NCBI GenBank assembly: GCA_024227565.1
Contig: JAAEUE010000164.1
Location: forward strand, 17,645 to 81,644
DNA length: 64,000 nucleotides
Direction of reading: 5' to 3'
Source: Alphaproteobacteria bacterium
GTDB lineage: Bacteria > Pseudomonadota > Alphaproteobacteria > Rhizobiales > CAJQND01
Shown: positions 51,744 to 60,033 of the stretch, in pieces
How positions within the stretch are numbered: position 1 is the first letter of the stretch
Layout: each line of letters begins with the position of its first letter
The notes under the pieces: generated by a model
Database searches by the model: none
Told to the model about the DNA's origin: nothing
The model's input: the letters and a program-made list of their open reading frames with translations, nothing else
Program-made: the position numbers and the translations under genes

Positions 51744-52865
51744 TCAAAGATTTGGCAGTTGATTCAACACCCATAACCCAAGTTGCTGAACCAAATCATC
51801 GCGGCCAGAGAGCGGTCCCGGCCGGTACAATACTGAGCCCAGTGCCGATTGTTGGCGCTCCAATATCCCGATGTCTTCGCGAGCGACCATTTCCCAACGG
51901 TCGTAATAGGCTGCCGCTTTTGCCGCAAAGTCTGGCTTTGAGACCATTGCTTCGGGAAAACACCCACCCACCTCCAGAACCGAGCGATCTGCTGCCAACG
52001 GCAGAACATTCAGCCACCACATACAGTCCTGTGCCACGGCGAACTGGCAGGTGGGATGGACTACGGTGAAGTATGTCCCTTGCCTGGCGTCATCGTCCAG
52101 GCCTTCGATTGTCGGAAACGCCGGTGTGATGCCGGGCAAAGTGGCGATGGAGCGTGCGCTGATCACCTGCAGGCAAAGCCATTGGCCTTGGGTGTCCAGA
52201 GTGCGTGAGATCTGTGCGCCAACGCTGTCTCTATGGACGGTGCCGGTGTGATAGGTCTCCATGGCATTTTCCAGCAAGAGCTTCCAGTTGCAGACGCTCT
52301 CTAGCCGAATTTTCCAAGTGCACCGTATTTCCTCGAGCCGGTGGGAGGCCATGCGTTGGGGAAAATCGCCCAAATGCTCCAGAAGGCTCGGGGCATCGTC
52401 GTTGTAGTTGAGGAAGACAAATCCCGCCCAGGTTTCCATGCGAATTGGGATGAGACCGTTTTCCACCCGGTCGAAGCCTTCCGCGTCCTCCATATCCGGG
52501 CAGCCGTAGAGGCGGCCGTCGCTAAAATAGCTCCAGGCATGGTAGGGGCACACTATTCGTCTGCAGTTGCCGGCGCCCTCTAGCAGGATGGAGCCTCGGT
52601 GGCGGCAGACATTTGCAAATGCGCCAAGTTTGCCATCATCCGCTCGAATGAGAAGGGCCGGACCGCCGGGCGTTTCAAGAGCCCTGTAATCGCCTGGATC
52701 GGGCAACTCATCTTCACGTCCGGCAAAGAACCAGTGCTTCAGAAGAACATGCTCGCGCTCGGCGGCGAAAATCTCATCGGATGTATAAAATCCGGCCGGC
52801 ATTGATTTGGCCGTTTGTAAGGGGGCGCGGGCTGCGGCCAGGTTTTCGGAGGTCAAATCTGCCAT
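51744..52865 (-). CDS. Rieske-type aromatic/quaternary-amine ring-hydroxylating oxygenase alpha subunit
   Basis: 373 residues. The Rieske [2Fe-2S] ligands are C87, H89, C106 and H109 (CRHRGS and CPYHAWSY). The non-haem iron site is H206 and H211 in LENAMETYHTGTVH; the bridging acidic residue before it is Glu203 rather than Asp, as in oxygenases acting on quaternary ammonium compounds (family knowledge, weak). Substrate unknown. It is 12 bp downstream of a LysE exporter on the same strand. No reductase gene is adjacent. Confidence 0.88.
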   Translation of the reverse strand: MADLTSENLAAARAPLQTAKSMPAGFYTSDEIFAAEREHVLLKHWFFAGREDELPDPGDYRALETPGGPALLIRADDGKLGAFANVCRHRGSILLEGAGNCRRIVCPYHAWSYFSDGRLYGCPDMEDAEGFDRVENGLIPIRMETWAGFVFLNYNDDAPSLLEHLGDFPQRMASHRLEEIRCTWKIRLESVCNWKLLLENAMETYHTGTVHRDSVGAQISRTLDTQGQWLCLQVISARSIATLPGITPAFPTIEGLDDDARQGTYFTVVHPTCQFAVAQDCMWWLNVLPLAADRSVLEVGGCFPEAMVSKPDFAAKAAAYYDRWEMVAREDIGILERQQSALGSVLYRPGPLSGRDDLVQQLGLWVLNQLPNL

Positions 52866-52877
52866 GGGTCAACTGTC

Positions 52878-53471
52878 CTACAAAAACAGAGAGAATATGA
52901 CCGAGATGACCAGCAACACCGAGAAACCCAAGTTGACGATGCGGCTTGCCGAAGGGGAGCGAAATACTTGAGCAAGCGAGGCGCCGACCCCGAGCCAGAC
53001 CGAATTGATCATGAAAATCATGAAGGTGAGCACAGCGACCTTGAAAACCGCATCGTTTGCAGGCTGGCTTTCAATCAAAGTGAAGCCGGAGAACACGGCC
53101 CCAATTGCAGCATAGGCCTTTGGATTGGCGAGCGCCAACAACAAGCCGTTCCATAATCGTGGCGCAGAGCCGGTGCCGCTTTGTGCAGACAGGGCAGGCG
53201 CGGTGGCGATCTTATAGGCGAGATAAAGGATGTAGAGCGCCGCCAGGGTGACCAGTACGGGTGTTACGCCAGGGATGGCAAGCACGAGGCCCGTGACGCC
53301 CAGAGCAATTGTCATCAGCACGCACGTGGTGCCTACGTTGATGCCCAGCAGATAGGGCACACCGCGCGCAAAGCCAAAAGCAGCCCCGGTGGCGGCCAGG
53401 CTGATCGTGGCAGGCCCAGGGCTGCCCATGAGCGCCAGGGAGGCGAGTATTAGACCGGTTATGGGTTCCAT
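52878..53471 (-). CDS. LysE family translocator
   Basis: 197 residues, about six helices. TGLILASLALMGSPGPATISLAATGAAFGFARGVPYLLG at the N-terminus, with the PGPATI motif near residues 18-23, is the LysE/RhtB signature. Such proteins export amino acids or small metabolites. The short gap to the Rieske gene suggests a common transcript, with export of a precursor or product (inference). Confidence 0.88.
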   Translation of the reverse strand: MEPITGLILASLALMGSPGPATISLAATGAAFGFARGVPYLLGINVGTTCVLMTIALGVTGLVLAIPGVTPVLVTLAALYILYLAYKIATAPALSAQSGTGSAPRLWNGLLLALANPKAYAAIGAVFSGFTLIESQPANDAVFKVAVLTFMIFMINSVWLGVGASLAQVFRSPSASRIVNLGFSVLLVISVIFSLFL

Positions 53472-53622
53472 TGGATGTTCAATGTGACGGAGGCGGAGGG
53501 CGGTGGCAAGCGGCGGTATGACCGTTAACCCATCCGTGCCGCGCGACTCGACTCATCTCCTCCTGGCGTGCGATGTTAAAAGTTCATGTCGAGGAGGCCG
53601 CGCCCGACAGGAGTTTTTGGGG

Positions 53623-54135
53623 ATGAAGACCTATCGCTTAACAGCTGCCGCGGCAGCCCTTTGCTTTGGAATTGGACTTTTCGGTGTAGGTGCATCGCCT
53701 GCCGACGCGGGGCCGCGTATTTGGACGGCAAATACGAACCACAATCCGAATAAAGGTTCAATTCACGTCTTTTCGCCGCCAAGATTGGCGCAAAGCAGCG
53801 ACTACGTCGAGGCTGTTCCGCCCGAGGCGGATGAGGATAAGGATACCGTCACCTCATTCACCGTGACGACGGTTCGCCCATCTCGCCGCTGGTTCCGCCG
53901 CAACAGAGCGCTGGGACAACGCTATCTGGGCTTTAAGAGGCAATATACCGGGCGCCGCTACACGGGCTTCCGCAAGATCTACAAGATCAAACGGAACGTG
54001 GTGGAAGTTTCACGCGGAACGATCACAAAGGGCAAAGATTCTGTTGTGCTCACCAAGAGCTTGCTCTTTCCGCGGGCCCGCGGTCTCAGGGACTTCAAAC
54101 CGAGCCCCGTGGTCACCATCATCCGTTACGATTGA
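53623..54135 (+). CDS. hypothetical exported basic protein
   Basis: 170 residues from the ATG at 53623 (AGGAG upstream; an earlier in-frame start at 53503 has none). A signal peptide MKTYRLTAAAAALCFGIGLF ends near PADA-GP. The mature protein is basic, with repeated tyrosine and arginine stretches such as WFRRNRALGQRYLGFKRQYTGRRYTGFRKIYKIKR (about 95-130). No known domain. A cell-surface or nucleic-acid-binding role is possible but unsupported. Confidence 0.65.
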   Translation: MKTYRLTAAAAALCFGIGLFGVGASPADAGPRIWTANTNHNPNKGSIHVFSPPRLAQSSDYVEAVPPEADEDKDTVTSFTVTTVRPSRRWFRRNRALGQRYLGFKRQYTGRRYTGFRKIYKIKRNVVEVSRGTITKGKDSVVLTKSLLFPRARGLRDFKPSPVVTIIRYD

Positions 54136-54299
54136 TCAATCTGCCTTCGCTTGGGCAGAATGGTTCAAGAATTTCAGGCCGGTTCGCCGCGCCCGCTCGA
54201 CTGCGCGCCAAGCGCAAGAAGAATAAATCTGGACCGCGAGCAACGCGCTGATAGGGTGTGGGGACCACATTTGCCCCTGCCTTTGAGTATGTCTTCAGC

Positions 54300-55493
54300 A
54301 TGTCCATCAGGCCTCCAGTCTGGACCACACGCCTCACCACGCCCGGTGCGAACGCCTTTGCGATCCTGAGCGGGTTTGAGGCGTTGACCCGGGCGTTCGT
54401 TGCCGCCGCGCTGCCGATCCAGACGCAAGCGCTGTTCGGCAATGACGAGAGCGTCAGCGCACTCATCCTGACCGGCTCGGTTGCATCACTGGCGGTGGCG
54501 CTGTTCATTCCCAAAGTCTCCTTGATGATTGGCCGGTCCCGGCTTTGCTTTTCCGGTTTGGCACTGCTTGCGCTCTCAGCGGTTTTGTTCATGCTGCAGA
54601 TTGTGCCCGCCCAGGTTCTGGGGTTCGTGGTCCGCGCCATGGGCACGGCGATCTTCTTTGCAGTTTTGTCCATGTACATCATGGATCACGTGCGGCGTGA
54701 GCAAATCGGCCGATCAGAGCCGTTGCGTCTCTTGTTCATCGGATTGTCTTGGACCTTTGGGCCGCTCATAGGTGTGAAGCTTGAGGAGTTTTGGGGGCCC
54801 TGGGCACCGTTCGCGGCGAGCGGGGCTGCTGCGCTCGTGCTGATCGGCTATTTCTGGACCCTGCGTATGGGCAATTCGCCGGTGATCGGCTCGGAGAGCA
54901 GGCGTGTCAGCAGTGCGTCGTGGGAGAACTTGCGACAGTACATGGCGCAGCCAAGGCTGGTGCTATCGTGGATGCACGGCATTGGACGTGGGTTCTTCTG
55001 GGGCGTGTTCAACATCTACACCCCGCTGTTCGCGGTGCAGACCGGCCTCGGGGCTGCGGTGGGAGGCACGCTTGTGGGAATTGGCTCTGCCTTCCTGTTG
55101 GCGATGCCCGCCTGGGGGTGGTGCGCACGGCGATTTGGCATCAGGGCCGTGTCGCTGGTCTGTTTTCCGTTGGCGGCACTTGGGATGTTTGCGGCCGGGT
55201 TCCTCTCAGCATCAACGCCTTGGATCGCGACAGGGTTCTTGCTGCTGGCCACACTCTCCATGGCAATCGTGGATGGTTATGGCAACGCGCTGTTCCTGCG
55301 GGCCTGCAAACCGTCGCAGCGAACGGCGATGACCCCGATTTTCTCCACCCAACGTGATATCGCGGAAATCAGCCATGCCGGAGCGTTTGCAATCTTGCTG
55401 ATCTTTTTCCCGATTCAGGTTGTTTTCATCACTGTGGGGGTCGTGATGCTGGGGATGCTGGTTCTAGCCTTTAACATCAACCGACGCTTGTGA
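54300..55493 (+). CDS. MFS transporter
   Basis: 397 residues from the ATG at 54300; a GTG at 54258 would add 14 residues without a better ribosome site. About twelve helices. The first half contains TTPGANAFAILSGFEALTRAF and the loop FIPKVSLMIGRSRLCFSGL. GSAFLLAMPAWGWCARRFGIRAVSLV is the equivalent loop in the second half. Substrate unknown. It is convergent with the interrupted LysR gene, overlapping its end by about 30 bp. Confidence 0.82.
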   Translation: MSIRPPVWTTRLTTPGANAFAILSGFEALTRAFVAAALPIQTQALFGNDESVSALILTGSVASLAVALFIPKVSLMIGRSRLCFSGLALLALSAVLFMLQIVPAQVLGFVVRAMGTAIFFAVLSMYIMDHVRREQIGRSEPLRLLFIGLSWTFGPLIGVKLEEFWGPWAPFAASGAAALVLIGYFWTLRMGNSPVIGSESRRVSSASWENLRQYMAQPRLVLSWMHGIGRGFFWGVFNIYTPLFAVQTGLGAAVGGTLVGIGSAFLLAMPAWGWCARRFGIRAVSLVCFPLAALGMFAAGFLSASTPWIATGFLLLATLSMAIVDGYGNALFLRACKPSQRTAMTPIFSTQRDIAEISHAGAFAILLIFFPIQVVFITVGVVMLGMLVLAFNINRRL

Positions 55494-56171
55494 GGCCAAC
55501 CAGTCGCGGACCCGACTAGCCTCAGAGCTGAGGGCGACGGCTTGCGGCCACACAACGAAGAACCGCTTGTCCGAGCGAAAGCTGGCCTCCAGCGCCTTCA
55601 CCAGAACCCCCTGCGCAATCAACAGCTCCACAACATGCCGCCAGCCAAAGGCGATCCCTTCGCCGGCAATGGCGGCTTGGATGACCAGGGCGTAGTCGTT
55701 GAGCCGCAGACCCTCGCCGGCGTCCCGGTATGCAACCCCGTTCTGGGCAAACCAGTCGGCCCAGGTTGCGCGGGGCCGGAAGGGTTCCTCAAGGTGGATC
55801 AAACTGTGGGTGAGGAGATCAGCCGGCATGACGGGTGGGGTATGGGTGTTCAGATAGGATGGGCTGCACACTGCGAAAATCTCTTCACGCGCGAGCGGGA
55901 CGGCCTGAAAGCCGGCCCAGTCACCATCACCCAGACGCACGGCCAGGGAGATGGATTCTGAGGCAATGTCCACGTCCTTGTTTGTGGTCTGCACCCTGAG
56001 GTCGACATCCGGATTGTTTTCGCGAAAGACGCCAAGGCGCGGCACCATCCAATAGTTGGCAAACGCAGTGGTCACCGAAAGGGTCACATGCCGGTCTTGG
56101 CGTTGGGTGGATATACGCTCAACAGAACGGCGGATATGGATCAATCCATATGATACATCATCACCAGAAAA
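55464..56171 (-). pseudogene. LysR-type regulator, ligand-binding part of a split gene
   Basis: About 236 residues of a LysR co-inducer domain from FSGDDVSYGLIHIRRSVERI onward. VTTAFANYWMVPRLGVFRENNPDV, SPSYLNTHTPP and GEGIAFGWRHVVELLIAQG are typical of GcvA-like LysR proteins. The helix-turn-helix half is missing here. It is found 2 kb away on the same strand at 58212-58343. A piece of roughly 30 residues between the two fragments is absent. The gene is therefore split by inserted DNA and cannot make a DNA-binding regulator. Confidence 0.88.
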
Positions 56172-56342
56172 ATGAGTAATAACTTAAATATTACAATAGC
56201 TTAGTGGTTTATGCGACAAAAGGTAACAGTGTGGGGTAACAGACAGCAGGCGTTGCAACAAATGAAGGCGCGGCCGGCCGTCAGGGGCAAGCTGGAGGTA
56301 TTGCGGGAGCTCCCTTCTGTCTCGTTCAAGTTGGACGAAAAC

Positions 56343-57275
56343 TCACTTCGGTTTGTTAATCTGCATGGAAATTCTAGGGCCGGTCAGCACCGGATCAGCC
56401 CAACTAAATATAATGCGGGATGATCGTTTTGGTCCCACAAGATCAAGTATCAATGGTCGATAGGCCGCATCCTGTTCGCTATAACTGGTCAGATCCATTC
56501 CCGCGCTATCTGCAATAAAGTCTAAATTTACACCGCGCCACCTGGTTCGAAGCCCACACATAACGTTATCGTCCTTTGCGCTCAGCGACTGAATATTGAT
56601 GTCATTGAAAATTTGCTCGGGCCTTCCGGGAAAAAAATACATGCCCAGCGGTGGCTTGGGGCTTTCACCTGAAAGAGACCTGCTTACTGCGTCGAGATCA
56701 AGCTCATGATCTTTAATCATGGCCTCGCCATTGCTGCTCGCAATCTTCCCTACAAACATCGCGGCAAGAGTTTTTATTCCCCAAAACTCCAGGCCATCGC
56801 CGCTGACGAGAAAGTGCTTCGGGCGTCGGGCCAATGAATTTTTCTTCACGTAATCCATTGCTTCATGAAATTGGCGGAATGCTTGACCAGCTGCATAATC
56901 AAGCGGCGAAAGTGCGTTGTTGTGGCGAGTGCAAAGCACTCTCGCGGTTAAAGCGTTTTTGCCGTAAACCTTTGCTTCGCCTTCTTCCATCCAAGGCGCA
57001 CCTTCGACGAGCATTTCGTCTAGCTGGGATATAATGCTCCTGGATATATAATGCTCTCTCGACAACTCGGCCGAGCAATCGGCCGCGCTTTTCATGAAAC
57101 ACCTTTCGTTTGATAGACCGGTAACTGGCCCAGGTGGAATGAGATTTCCAACATCCCAGATGGGGAGCGCATTTGGGCGGTAGCAACAGTCTCGGAATTT
57201 CCTGCCGCGAAGGCATGGGCATGGATCGTCGGGTTTCCAAGGGATATTGACAGCATCGAGATCTAAGCGTGGCAT
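56343..57275 (-). CDS. SEC-C motif and HNH-like protein
   Basis: 310 residues. The N-terminus DPCPCLRGRKFRDCC (17-31) is a SEC-C zinc motif. CSAELSREHYISRSII (67-82) and VLCTRHNNALSPLD (113-126), with the E-H, C-x-x-H-N and L-S-x-L-D spacing, resemble a degenerate HNH nuclease core. The C-terminal half (about 150-310) has no recognised domain. HNH and SEC-C proteins of this type occur in defence islands, so a nuclease or toxin-like function is possible (inference). It is divergent from the DUF3800-like gene. Confidence 0.75.
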   Translation of the reverse strand: MPRLDLDAVNIPWKPDDPCPCLRGRKFRDCCYRPNALPIWDVGNLIPPGPVTGLSNERCFMKSAADCSAELSREHYISRSIISQLDEMLVEGAPWMEEGEAKVYGKNALTARVLCTRHNNALSPLDYAAGQAFRQFHEAMDYVKKNSLARRPKHFLVSGDGLEFWGIKTLAAMFVGKIASSNGEAMIKDHELDLDAVSRSLSGESPKPPLGMYFFPGRPEQIFNDINIQSLSAKDDNVMCGLRTRWRGVNLDFIADSAGMDLTSYSEQDAAYRPLILDLVGPKRSSRIIFSWADPVLTGPRISMQINKPK

Positions 57276-57317
57276 GAGAATCTTTATACGTTGTTTCGCC
57301 GTTTACTGAAACGGAAT

Positions 57318-57539
57318 CTATGCATTGATGTAATGCCAGCCATGCTGCTCGCCATTGCGGTTACCGCAACCTGAGCAACGGAACACGCCTTGCAGTTTTG
57401 GAAAGGGGTAGTCGTCAGCTTGGGGAGGATCAACACAGTCGATGATGCGGCCCCGGCCGCACTTGATGCAGCGGACTTCTAAGCACTCACCAGCTTCGCG
57501 GAGCGAGCCGAGCGTGACTGGTTGGTGAGGGACGGACAT
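57318..57539 (-). CDS. small zinc-ribbon protein
   Basis: 73 residues from the ATG at 57539 (MSVPHQPVTLGSLREAGE). Two CxxC knuckles, CIKCGRGR and CSGCGNRNGEQHGWH, should bind zinc. The opening PHQPVTLGSLRE is common in small rhizobial proteins of unknown role. It lies 42 bp upstream of the SEC-C/HNH-like gene on the same strand, so the two may be co-transcribed. Confidence 0.7.
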   Translation of the reverse strand: MSVPHQPVTLGSLREAGECLEVRCIKCGRGRIIDCVDPPQADDYPFPKLQGVFRCSGCGNRNGEQHGWHYINA

Positions 57540-57614
57540 TGGGCCAGGATAAGACTGCAAGCTACGTGGTCAAGTAGATGCTGGCAGGTTAGGATTTCGG
57601 CCGGAGAGAGATTC

Positions 57615-58271
57615 ATGCAATTCGTTTTCATCGACGAGCAATACGATACCGGAGAAAGAGGCAGTTACACAGCAATTGTTGCTGCGATATTTTCTGAGAA
57701 TGTCATCAACGAGTTTCGCCGCGAGTTCGTTGCCGAGTATGCAAAGATACTTCACCCGACTGCCCAAGAAAACAATACTATACATGTTTCGTTACCGGTG
57801 TTGCATGGGTCAGATTTCTTGCCCGATTACGATGATGATGTGAAAATTGCAGTATTTGAACTAATTTCCAATCTGTCGGTAAAGTATAATGTAAAATTTA
57901 TAAGGACTGGGTATTATGATAAATCATTGTTTTTCTTAAAATCAAAACCTAATGCCAAAAGGGTTGGTTTTTGTATACATAATTTAGATTACTGTTTAAC
58001 AGATTATTTTAATGAGAATTATATATATTTGTATGAGCTTGATAGAGAAAATTTGGACAAAACAGATTACAATGATAATTATATTATAAATCGATATGGT
58101 CAAGAACCTAATTTATCATTTTCTATAGATATAGAGCAGAGATTGGGGAGATTTTATTGCAATAAAGAGAATTATTGCATGTATATGGCGGATGTGGTTG
58201 GTCACTGGCTCTTAAAGTCGGATAACGGCAGGTTGCGTGACGTTGAGTTCGTTTGCGGCGCGGGTGAATGA
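57615..58271 (+). CDS. DUF3800-like protein with host-derived tail
   Basis: 218 residues from the ATG at 57615 (GGCCGGAGAGAG upstream). The N-terminal MQFVFIDEQYDTGERGSYTA is the start of DUF3800 proteins (FIDESG type, RNase H-like fold), and MYMADVVGHWLLKS resembles the LQ-AD-V segment. Its DNA is far more AT-rich than its neighbours. The last 17 codons (SDNGRLRDVEFVCGAGE) are the antisense of LysR helix-turn-helix sequence, so the natural 3' end was lost and the frame runs into host DNA. Function unknown; DUF3800 genes are frequent in defence islands. Confidence 0.75.
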   Translation: MQFVFIDEQYDTGERGSYTAIVAAIFSENVINEFRREFVAEYAKILHPTAQENNTIHVSLPVLHGSDFLPDYDDDVKIAVFELISNLSVKYNVKFIRTGYYDKSLFFLKSKPNAKRVGFCIHNLDYCLTDYFNENYIYLYELDRENLDKTDYNDNYIINRYGQEPNLSFSIDIEQRLGRFYCNKENYCMYMADVVGHWLLKSDNGRLRDVEFVCGAGE

Positions 58272-58343
58272 GAGGTGCCGCGCTGCAACCTCGAAGGCGA
58301 ATAAAGCGGTGGGTGAGTGAATGTGTCTGATCAGTCTTTGCAT
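58212..58343 (-). pseudogene. LysR-type regulator, DNA-binding part of a split gene
   Basis: A 43-residue frame from ATG 58343 (AAGGTG upstream), beginning MQRLIRHIHSPTALFAFEVA. Residues 15-42 contain FEVAARHLSFTRAANELNV and TQPAVIR, the classic LysR helix-turn-helix. The frame ends at LTAA-type nonsense (L then TAA) exactly where the inserted DNA begins. Together with 55464-56171 it rebuilds one LysR gene, divergent from the MttB-family gene 110 bp away. Too short for the standard gene-finding frame list. Confidence 0.88.
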
Positions 58344-58452
58344 AATTTCACCTTATGCATAACGGCAGAATTTTCAATCGTTACAAACAGGCCACATCGC
58401 CGTACATTTGCGGGGATGATACGTTTCTGAACTCCAGCCATGAGCCAAGGCC

Positions 58453-59979
58453 ATGCGGCAATCCTCTACAAGACGCGCCCGCCGAGAGCGGCGAACAGCC
58501 GGCACCTCTACTGCGGCGGCCCCAGCCTATGTGACGCGCAATATTCCTTACTACGACTTCCTAGACGAAGACGCCTTGGTGCGGATCGAGCAGCAGGCCG
58601 ATTGGTTGCTGCAGGAGAATGGCATCGAGTTCCGGGACGACCCCAAAGCATTGGAGCTTTGGAAGGGGGCCGGGGCGGATGTGCAGGGCACGCGAGTTCG
58701 GCTTCCCAATGGGTTGGCCCGCGAGTTGCTCAAAACCGCGCCAAAGGAATTCACCCAGCATGCGCGCAACCCTGCGCGGAGCGTGCAGATTGGGGGCAAG
58801 CACTCGGTCTTTGCTCCGGCCTATGGGGCGCCCTTTGTGCGCTGTCTGGACGAGGGCAGGCGCTATGGCACGCTGGATGATCTGAAAAATCTGGTGAAGC
58901 TCACCTACATGCTGCCGTCGCTCCATCACAGCGGGCATGTCACCTGTGAGCCGTGTGACACCCCGGTCAACAAACGCCACATGGACATGCTGCTGGCGCA
59001 CTTCACCCTCAGCGACAAACCGGTCCTGGGCGCGATCACCGAACAGTCGCGGGCGGAAGATTGCGTGGCCATGGCGCGTATCGTGTTCGGGACTGAGTTC
59101 ATGCAGGACAAGTGCGTGATCATGGGCAACGTGAACACCAACTCGCCCTTGCTGGTGGACAAGGTTGTGACCCAGGCCATCCAAACCTATTGCGGAAACG
59201 GGCAGGGGATTGTGGTCGTGCCCTTCATCCTGGGCGGGGCCATGGGCCCGGTCACCACGGCTGCCTCGGTGGCGCAGGCTTTGGCGGAGGGCATGGCGTG
59301 TGGCGCCTTCAGCCAGATCGTTCGGCCCGGTGCGCCGTTTGTGCTGGGCAACTTTCTGTCCTCCATGAGCCTCAAAAGCGGGGCGCCGACCTTCGGCATG
59401 CCGGAGCCGGTCATGTCGAACTATGCCATCGGGCAACTGACCCGCCGCCTGGGCGTTCCTTTGCGCTGTGGTGGCAGCCTTACAGCTTCCAAGATGCCCG
59501 ATGCTCAAGGCGCCTTTGAGAGTGCAGACAGCATGCATTCAACAGTGATGGCGGGCGCGCATTTCATCCTCCATTCAGCGGGCTGGCTAGAGAGCGGTCT
59601 TGTGACGGGTTATGAAAAGCTGGTGCAGGATGCAGACCGGCTTGGAGCCTATCAGGTGATGGTCGCCGGCATGGCCACCGACGAGAACGCGCTGGCGCGT
59701 GACGCGTACCTGGAAGTTGAACCCGCCGGGCACTTCTTGGGCTGCGCCCATACCCTTGCGAACTATGAGACCGCATTCTACGAGGCGGCACTGTCCAACT
59801 CGGAAAGCTTTGAGCAATGGAGCGATGAAGGGGCCAAGGACAGCGCCGCGCGCGCGAACGAGCGCTGGAAGCAGATGCTGAACGAGTATCAGGCCCCCGC
59901 CATGGACGAAGCAAAGCGCGAAGAGCTGGAGGCCTACGTGAACCAACGCAAGGGCAGTATGGAAGACGCCTGGTACTGA
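58453..59979 (+). CDS. trimethylamine methyltransferase (MttB) family protein, non-pyrrolysine
   Basis: 508 residues, full frame without internal TAG, so it is a non-pyrrolysine MttB homologue; members of this group demethylate glycine betaine, proline betaine or related quaternary amines using a corrinoid protein. An Arg-rich N-terminal leader (residues 1-25) is followed by the TIM-barrel core with HHSGHVTCEPCDTPVNKRH, MGNVNTNSPLLVDKVVTQA, PGAPFVLGNFLSSMSLKSGAPTFG and AGAHFILHSAGWLESGLVTGYEK. No corrinoid protein or corrinoid-activating gene is in the window. Its regulator appears to be the split LysR gene. Confidence 0.9.
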   Translation: MRQSSTRRARRERRTAGTSTAAAPAYVTRNIPYYDFLDEDALVRIEQQADWLLQENGIEFRDDPKALELWKGAGADVQGTRVRLPNGLARELLKTAPKEFTQHARNPARSVQIGGKHSVFAPAYGAPFVRCLDEGRRYGTLDDLKNLVKLTYMLPSLHHSGHVTCEPCDTPVNKRHMDMLLAHFTLSDKPVLGAITEQSRAEDCVAMARIVFGTEFMQDKCVIMGNVNTNSPLLVDKVVTQAIQTYCGNGQGIVVVPFILGGAMGPVTTAASVAQALAEGMACGAFSQIVRPGAPFVLGNFLSSMSLKSGAPTFGMPEPVMSNYAIGQLTRRLGVPLRCGGSLTASKMPDAQGAFESADSMHSTVMAGAHFILHSAGWLESGLVTGYEKLVQDADRLGAYQVMVAGMATDENALARDAYLEVEPAGHFLGCAHTLANYETAFYEAALSNSESFEQWSDEGAKDSAARANERWKQMLNEYQAPAMDEAKREELEAYVNQRKGSMEDAWY

Positions 59980-60033
59980 AAATCACGTGAAATGAGCGCT
60001 TTAGGCGCATTCGTGAACAAATCGAATCAAGCC

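Larger units (their letters stand above)
56172..58217. mobile_element. about 2 kb insert splitting a LysR gene
   Basis: LysR homology stops near 56172 on the left and resumes near 58217 on the right, with about 90 bp of the gene lost. Base composition changes inside, becoming strongly AT-rich at about 57850-58200. The cargo is a SEC-C/HNH-like gene, a zinc-ribbon gene and a DUF3800-like gene. No transposase, integrase or terminal repeat is seen, so the entry mechanism is unknown. Confidence 0.75.

Noticed and set aside
56134..56151. Inverted repeat ATATGGAT-CA-ATCCATAT near the left edge of the insert
   Set aside because: At first it looked like a junction signature, but LysR homology (DDVSYGLIHIRRS) continues through it, so it is part of the old coding sequence.
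58561..59538. 325-codon open frame on the minus strand across the MttB-family gene
   Set aside because: Antisense shadow of a clear coding sequence; composition is not protein-like.
58453..59979. Possible pyrrolysine (in-frame TAG) in the MttB-family gene
   Set aside because: The frame has no internal TAG and runs full length to TGA.
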